A stretch of 64,000 nt of DNA from Ectobius pallidus (taxonomy: Eukaryota; Arthropoda; Insecta; Blattodea; Ectobiidae), in contig CAXKWD010000005.1 in the NCBI GenBank assembly GCA_964059195.1, positions 91,773,882 through 91,837,881 of the forward strand, read 5' to 3'. Shown in pieces: positions 57,899 to 64,000 of the stretch. The notes below the pieces were generated by a model, which was not told the origin of the DNA, searched no databases, and was given only the letters and a program-made list of their open reading frames with translations. A program made the position numbers and the translations under genes. How positions within the stretch are numbered: position 1 is the stretch's first letter; each line of letters begins with the position of its first letter.

Positions 57899-58460
57899 TA
57901 GTTATTGTTATGCAAAGTAAATTAACGTGAAGTTCAGATTTTTGACCCTTATCCTTGTAATGGTTTGAGAGTCGCTGATTTTTTTTTGGTGCTAAGTTAC
58001 ATACTTTGGTAGTGAGTATTGAAAAAGGAGAAAAAGAAGAAGCAGAGAGAATAAAAAAAAAACACGAAAGGTAAATCCGAACCCAACTCCCGTCTCCACT
58101 GTTAACTTAAAAGCTAGTCGAGGGGCATGTAGGTACATAGCCTGTGTATCTATAATTTAATTTGTGTCTGGGCTGATTCATACAAAAAGAAAAGAGGAAG
58201 CGTATTGATGATGGCGCCCGTTAATATAAATTTTCATCAATATTATCAAGACTGGGTAAATTGTTAAAAGAGAGAGAAAGTAGACTGAGAGTAGGAAGTT
58301 TGCAATCACCCGGTGTCAAAGGTAGTTGTACTGAACGTTGGAATGTGGACTATGCAGGCAGTGTTATGATGACACGACAGGTGTATGAGTGACCTTGTTT
58401 TGTAGGAGTTCAGTAAACTTATATACTACGATTGAGAATAATCACATATTAGTCGTCACA
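57899..58460 (+). other. LTR-like extension beyond the 3' LTR
   Basis: The segment ends GTCGTCACA at 58452-58460, which in reverse complement (TGTGACGAC) nearly matches the LTR start TGTAACGAC. It is directly followed by GATTTTGGCGAAG, a TGG-containing primer-binding-like sequence. The stretch also contains GTAAACTTATATAC-type sequence like an R/U5 region. I infer the U5 end and leader of a related LTR element, possibly the target of this insertion or a recombination partner. Confidence 0.4.
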
Positions 58461-60525
58461 GATTTTGGCGAAGAATTTCGGCGAAGGTTTAATCCAAGAA
58501 GTTAAGGAACTTATAGCATAAAATAAGAAAAGCCCGTCACAAAATATAACTAGAAGACAAGTTTCTTTCAAGCTATTTACTTGCAGCTGTATCCATTTAT
58601 ATTGTTATGTACTGATGAAATAAACATAATATTATACAGAATTCGTTTTAAATGTTTTAAAATAAATCCATATATATTATTAAAATAATTAAAATAACTG
58701 AATAAATTAATAATTATACGTAATTACCTTCCATATTATTGTGATGAAATATATTTAGGAATTAATTCCCAACTGCAGCTAAATAAATAAGGTAAGTTAA
58801 CTGATCTGTGGGTTTATAAGGGGGATAATCCAACATTTCGATAGCTGTCCTATTTTAGGTTTGTCATAGAGATACAGTCTGCTATTAAGTGGCATTAAAT
58901 AAAATAGAAGAAAAATAATTTTCATAACAGACAAACGTAAAATAAAATATTAACATGCTTTTTCCAAGTAAGGTGTGATCACTACAAACATATTAGAATA
59001 AATAAGAAGGGAAAAAAAAAAGAGAATCGACCTATGACATTTAGGAAACAGTACAACCGGCCAAATTAAATTTGATTTATTTAATCAGTGAATATTATAC
59101 CGATGATTGTGTAAAATGTTCATTGAGTCTCAAACAATTTGGCATTCAGTGCCTTCTAAAATGTCTAGTTGAAAACAGGATAGATTAACAGTTCGGAAAA
59201 CGACGCTGAACAGCTGAATCGACAGCTAATTAAATATAGCTTGGGTCAAGAAAATTAATGCATGGCTACATTTTTTCCTCCGTTTCTCGTAAACAATTTG
59301 TATTTACATTTTTCAGAATGCAAGGTGGAATAACATCCATGAAATTTCCCATTTACAAATTATAGATGTTCTGATGAAGATAATTTTTTCCTTTAAATTT
59401 ACAAAATGAGTTTCTAAGTATAAAGAGAAAAAAGGACAAAATGTTGAATATTTAAAAAATAGTAGAACATGATTACAAAACACACCTATAGGATTCTAAG
59501 GGAATCTATAAACTTTCATTGAAGACTATTTTCTATGCTATTTTATTGGCAATTTTATTGAACTTAATTCATGTGTATCTATTGCTTTCGTAATTTGGGT
59601 TATGAACGAAGGACCCTAAAACTGAAATCAGTGTATCAGTCGTTATTTGAATGCTACTTAAAATACATAATAGGTTCAAAAAGGATTTTCACGTCCCCCC
59701 TTCAGTTGGAAACGTTTTATGTACATTGTCAATGCAATAACAGTATAGCATAAATATGACCTCAATTTTTGTTTGTACACAAAACATTTTTGCTCAGCAG
59801 TTTTGCTGACCGACATACTCGTAAATGTAACATTATTTGGTTAGTGTTACACAAGCCATTTGATTACGCTTGTGCATTGCGTCAACTTGATAATTGCATT
59901 AAGGCAAATGAGGTGATAATGGAGCTCAACCTTACCATTAGAGAAGATGACAGACAAGCAGATTAATGGAAAGTGTCATGCCATAAGATAGAACACACAT
60001 CCAGGAAAGCTAGGCTTATAGCAGGTCATGGTATGACACCAAAGAACACAATGAAAATAAAGAAAAAATTATATGAAACACATGGTTCCTCTACCGTTAA
60101 TATATTCCAGTGTATATACAGTACATGGCTGCATTGCAGTAATGCGCATTCAGTTGTCTTAGCCTCATTCAAAGTCGCATAATTCGCGAGGCAAGATGTA
60201 TAACCTAAGTTTGTGTATGAAATGGGTATTTACCCTTCAGAGAATTTATTTTGATTTTTTTCAAATAGAAGTTTTAGCTTTTAGTATACTATTTCATACG
60301 TTTAGGTAATTGTTTTAATATAAAGTCACTTATTTTGTGTTGTTTCTCGCATTCTATAGTGTTTTGTGCATTTACTTACATTGAATATTATCAGAAGTCT
60401 AAATAAGCATAAAAAATCGAACTTGTTATAATTGTAATTTGGATGCAGAAATACGGTGTTTTCTGATTGCGCTTAACGGTATATACCAATTGACTAATTA
60501 CAAGCCTATAATTGGGTGAACAACG
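58461..60525. other. No recognised gene
   Basis: AT-rich. The first about 60 bp may be a relic leader of another LTR element. Frames at 59571-59753, 59769-59966 and 59973-60182 show no domain that I recognise. Confidence 0.45.
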
Positions 60526-60536
60526 TAAATGTAGAA

Positions 60537-60842
60537 GGGGTACGTCGTAGCTTAGTGGTCGAGGCGCTGCGCTACAAACCGGAAGGTCGCGGGTTCGATT
60601 TCCGATGAGGTCGTTGGAGTTTTTCAATTGGCCTAATCCTTCTGGTGGCACTAAGGCCCTGGGGTCGAGTCAGCCTCCAACAGAAATGAGTACCAGGAGC
60701 AATCCTGAGAGTAAAGGCGGCCGGTGCGTAATGCTAACAACCCTACCACCTTCATGTTCCGAATGTCTAAAATCTTGGAGCCTCACATCCTGAAACCCTC
60801 TAGGCCTCCATGGCCTGTATAGGGATCACTTTTTTTTTTGCA
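60537..60842 (+). mobile_element. tRNA-derived SINE (family A), copy 2
   Basis: The head near 60540-60605 has an A-box-like CGTAGCTTAGTGG and a B-box-like GGGTTCGATTTCC. The body shares CAACAGAAATGAGTACC, AAAGGCGGCC and CCCTACCACCTTCATGT with the copy at 16637-16934. An 11-bp duplication, TAAATGTAGAA, flanks it at 60526-60536 and 60843-60853. It ends in a T-run. Confidence 0.9.
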
Positions 60843-60920
60843 TAAATGTAGAACAGACACAAATGTGATGAATAAAGTAGTATTTTCGGTTAATTCTTTT
60901 AGTTCTTAGATCGTTTTTAT

Positions 60921-60950
60921 TAGGTAGATTTTCGAAGAAAAATCTACCTA
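60921..60950. repeat. 12-bp hairpin
   Basis: TAGGTAGATTTT and AAAATCTACCTA around a 6-nt centre. Part of the arm (AATCTACCT) recurs near 61713. Confidence 0.75.
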
Positions 60951-62109
60951 TTGCAATGGATACCACTTTATGATTTTCGAAAAATTCTTTCATATCTTTA
61001 CGTTTCATGCTCCCCTAAGTACGAAACCACCGCCCGTTCAAAAAAAAAAAAAATTGTGATATAAATATTATATCTTTACACGATAGCGGCCGTAATTTTG
61101 AAGATATTTGAACCAAATTTTATTATGTTATTTCTAGGCCCAAGAGTTCGGACAAGTTCGTTAATGGGCAAAATTGGCCCAAGGGGGTGGTCGGGGGAGG
61201 GGGTTGAAATTTTTAAAAATGTATATCTCGGCCCCTATGAAGTATAGAGGGAAACTTTGTTTGAATAAATTAGAGTACTCCCTATGGAGTTCACAGTGAC
61301 ACCAACGATTCGGGGGTTCGAGTGAGGGTGGGGGTGGGGGTGGGGGTGGGGGATGAAAATTCGAAACTTTTGAAACCACGTCTTGTGGGGTATCGTTGAA
61401 AAGCTCTTGATGAGTACTCTACAAATCAATAAATAGTTTCTTGATAGCTCTCATATGACGCGAGATTTTAATGTTTGAAAATAATAACACTTGAAAGAAT
61501 TATTATAATATCATAATTTTGTCTTGTTTAGCGGCTTTGCTAATTTTATTCATTGCTGATCTTGCGCACGGCCTCCCAGAATATTATATCCTATTATTGT
61601 TGTCAAAACAATTGATTGTAGGCTCTTCCTCTTTACTGCAGGTTTGCCATGCCAAGGCTAAAGAAGAAGAGTGCTATGCAGCGACAATAAATTAAACCAA
61701 AAGCACTTCGAAATCTACCTCCGCCTGTAGGCCTGCCTAAAGGGATTTTTTTTTATTTTTTCTGTCATTCTATAGTTTATTTTTAAAGTTCTTTTAGGTC
61801 ATCAAAATCAGGGCCCTGCTAATGTATTAAGAAAATCGTATCTTTAACTTTTCCAATTGTATATTACGGCCAAAGCTATTTTTCAAACAGAATCTGTTGA
61901 ACTATATGGATTTGTTATACTTTGGCTGTGTAACAGGAAATGTTAGAGGAAGAACAATTGCCATAGGCCTATATTTCCTAGTGAAGTAAGCAGGAGAAGC
62001 TATCTTAATTTATAAGCGAAGTTAAAAAAGAGCAGAAACATTCCATTAATTGGTAACTTACTCGAAATCAGTCAAAGTAACATTTTATCATTTCTGCTGA
62101 AATAAAAAA
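60951..62109. other. No gene; G-rich tract within
   Basis: Contains GT/GGGGG runs at 61160-61205 and a strict G-run array at 61326-61352. Minus-strand proline-rich frames at 61161-61429 are by-products of those runs. Confidence 0.5.
61326..61352 (+). repeat. G-run array with quadruplex potential
   Basis: GGG followed by four G5 runs separated by single T residues, fitting a G-quadruplex pattern with one-base loops on the plus strand. Confidence 0.85.
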
Positions 62110-62751
62110 CTACGAGCGGCCTCGCCCATTACTTACTCAACTGCTAGATGTTTTTTATTTAAATAATTTATTTAACAGAAAAATAATTAAAACATTATAT
62201 TTAATAACACTTACATCGTTTTTACATGAATTAGAAAACTTTACTCTTAATTGTATTGTTTTACGTAATAAATATTAATAATTAAACGAATAAAACAAAT
62301 CTTATGCTGCCATATGGGCATACAGATTCGAAATGAAACCTTTAAAAACAGATTTATGAACCCCTTATACTCTAATCACGCAGAAACAATTAAAACGATT
62401 GATAATTAAAAAACTAAAAACCCGGCTTCCAGATGCATTTCACGATTAAAGTGCGCCATCCGGGGAAAAAGACCTCAGATTCAAGTTCCCTTAGCCCCAA
62501 AAAACCCGCGTAGTGAGTTTCGTCCAAATCATTCAATGTTTTCCCATTTAGGCGTGCATTCATGAACCCCTTCTGTCCATCTATGTAAAAAAAATCAGAT
62601 CTCTGCGTGCCGTTTCTTTATAAACAAATGAATCAAGCAGTTTGGGTTAACAAAATCGAAGCGATCGACAAATTGATGTGTTAATTTGCAAAAAGTCTAT
62701 TTCAGCGATGATTTTATTTTTTTTTATTTATTTTTTATTTTTATTTCTTTA

Positions 62752-62782
<31 letters not shown>

Positions 62783-62872
62783 CCGAGCAAGGCCATCTTC
62801 AATTAATTTCAAATTGAATTAATAGGTGTCGTTAGGTCTACACGGAAACACCAGCTCAAATATTATATTGGA
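62110..62872 (-). mobile_element. Helitron-like element, copy 2
   Basis: On the minus strand it starts TC after a host A (62873) with AATATAATATTTGAGCT close behind, as in copy 1. It ends with a GGCGAGGCCGCTC hairpin zone and GTAG before a host T (62109), a one-base departure from CTRR. Shared blocks with copy 1 include CTGCCATATG-GCATACAGATTCG and AAGCGATC-ACAAATTGATG. It also holds an extra segment at about 62450-62640 and a T-rich expansion at 62706-62780. Confidence 0.65.
62706..62780. repeat. TTTTTATTT-type low-complexity tract
   Basis: About 75 bp of T/A slippage inside Helitron-like copy 2, absent from copy 1. Confidence 0.9.
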
Positions 62873-63039
62873 TTTTAAGTAGGGTACAGTTTGAAACAGT
62901 AGTGTATGAAAGAACAACAATCACCTATAAAATTGTTAAAACGTGATTATCTGATAGAATCAATGTGATGTAATAATTTAGTGTCATAAAAGTTTTAAAT
63001 TGGAACATTTATTTTTAGATAATACGTTCTTTTCTGAAG

Positions 63040-63158
63040 GGTTATTTAGGATTTTTTGGGTCATATTTTGTCATATTTAAGGTCATATTTAGTCATTTTT
63101 AAGGTCATATTTACAGTCATATATTCCACTTTTTTAGGTCATAAACATCCGAACCCTA
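63040..63158. mobile_element. Truncated hAT end related to 17073-17772
   Basis: Repeated AAGGTCATATTTA-type units end in CATCCGAACCCTAG, which in reverse complement (CTAGGGTTCGGATG) resembles the CAGGGTCCGGATT end of the 17-kb element, whose subterminal repeats (ATGACC) also match. No left end is visible. Confidence 0.5.
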
Positions 63159-63616
63159 GTTCATTACAATGCATTATAGTTACTCCGGAAACCTGAGTCG
63201 TTCAGACAGTTCGCTCTAGCACAACGCAGCATACTATTCTATTAATTAGGTTGCTAAGCGACCATGCTGTGTTATTATAAACAACTGTTCTTTTGCAATG
63301 CTACTTCTTTTTGTTCGTGCTGTAATGATTCTGATATTATACATTCTTAATGGTAGCTACAGCAATTAAATCGTTTAACGGCAACTTCCAAGGCATGCGA
63401 GAAACATCATTTTCCAGAAAGCGCTGAAAACACAATTTTTGTCAGAATGAATCCCGTTCAATTCCAGGAGAATATTAAATTTGATGGCCGAATTAGGGGG
63501 AAAGTTCATAGTTTATCATCTATTGCGGTAGGCCTCCTTCTTACCCATTTCTGCGATCCATAGCGCACATGCATAGACTCAGGCAAGGTTCATTAGAGGC
63601 CTATGGTACGCATTCA
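63159..63616. other. No recognisable gene
   Basis: AT-rich sequence without frames longer than 60 codons. Confidence 0.5.
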
Positions 63617-63624
63617 TCTGTGTG

Positions 63625-63955
63625 CATAGGCGTACCGGGGGGGGGGGTTTGAACCCCCCCCCCCCCCATTGATTAAAAAAATGAAAATTGTATAATTTTT
63701 TTAAGTCTGCCCATAAATTACTTAATACAAGTATAAAGCGTGGGAAGCTTAAAACTCGTTATTTTGCGTCTTAATTTTTAAAATTTCCCGGGGGGGACCC
63801 CCGGAAGCTTAAAACTCGTTATTTTGCATCTTAATTTTTTAAATTTTCCGGAGGAGGACCCCCGGACCCCCCTTTTCCTGGAGGGTATTCCATACCCCCC
63901 AGACCCCGCGGATGTTATAACCCCCCCCCATATGGTCGGCCTGGTTACGCCTATG
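63625..63955. mobile_element. hAT-type element with poly-G/poly-C ends (331 bp)
   Basis: The left end CATAGGCGTACCGG and the reverse-complemented right end CATAGGCGTAACCAGG match over ten leading bases. Flanking octamers TCTGTGTG (63617-63624) and TCTGTGGG (63956-63963) differ at one base. Homopolymer G and C runs (63637-63667) and an internal duplicated GGAAGCTTAAAACTCGTTAT (near 63743 and 63802) mark the interior. A truncated relative lies at 19691-19811. Confidence 0.78.
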
Positions 63956-64000
63956 TCTGTGGGCCTCCAAATATTTCCAGTTTTGCATTCCATGTTACAA

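Noticed and set aside
61161..61429. Proline-rich minus-strand frames
   Set aside because: They are produced by G-run arrays on the plus strand.

Overview
The window reads as non-coding, transposon-rich DNA from an animal genome, most plausibly an arthropod and perhaps a hemimetabolous insect with a large genome. That rests on AT-rich sequence, many tRNA-derived SINEs, hAT, Tc1/mariner-pogo and Helitron remnants, decayed non-LTR retrotransposon fragments and a Ty3/gypsy LTR retrotransposon. The species cannot be fixed from sequence alone. I see no convincing host gene, no rRNA, no intact tRNA gene and no CRISPR array. Apart from gag and pol, every open reading frame is short and is either a by-product of a repeat or unrecognisable.

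Layout. Positions 1-8,330 hold a hAT-type deletion element (750-1426), a palindromic TA-flanked MITE (1732-1941), tRNA-like SINEs including two fold-back arrangements, a large AAT microsatellite, and a decayed LINE reverse transcriptase (5286-6540) split by a 205-bp hAT MITE with a perfect 8-bp target duplication. Positions 8,330-12,840 are nearly featureless. Positions 12,845-17,780 hold two more hAT elements and a SINE cluster with a SINE inserted inside a SINE. Positions 19,284-23,790 hold a fold-back made from two inverted transposon ends, a 2.4-kb PIF/Harbinger-like element with unusual subterminal repeats, and another hAT. Positions 27,330-27,891 and 62,110-62,872 are two related Helitron-like elements. 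Positions 31,808-32,503 are a hAT deletion derivative that keeps the C-terminal dimerisation segment of its transposase. Positions 37,700-47,420 hold pogo-like pieces, a minus-strand LINE C-terminal relic, SINEs and a 116-bp tandem duplication.

The one element that looks intact is the Ty3/gypsy-type LTR retrotransposon at 47,977-57,898. It has very long LTRs (2,454 bp, no difference seen between copies), a leader with a primer-binding-site candidate, a 454-codon gag and a 1,050-codon pol (protease, reverse transcriptase, RNase H, integrase with GPY motif), with no env-like frame. Gag and pol lie in the same frame, separated by one TGA. The stop is followed by CAATTA, which fits the CARYYA context known from tobamovirus-type stop-codon readthrough, and by a perfect 10-bp inverted repeat. 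Gag also carries an N-terminal SAP-like DNA-binding motif. The two LTR copies stop matching abruptly at 50,430/57,898, no target-site duplication is visible, and a second LTR-like terminus lies 562 bp further on. This points to a recombinant or nested structure. I regard this element as the most interesting system in the window.
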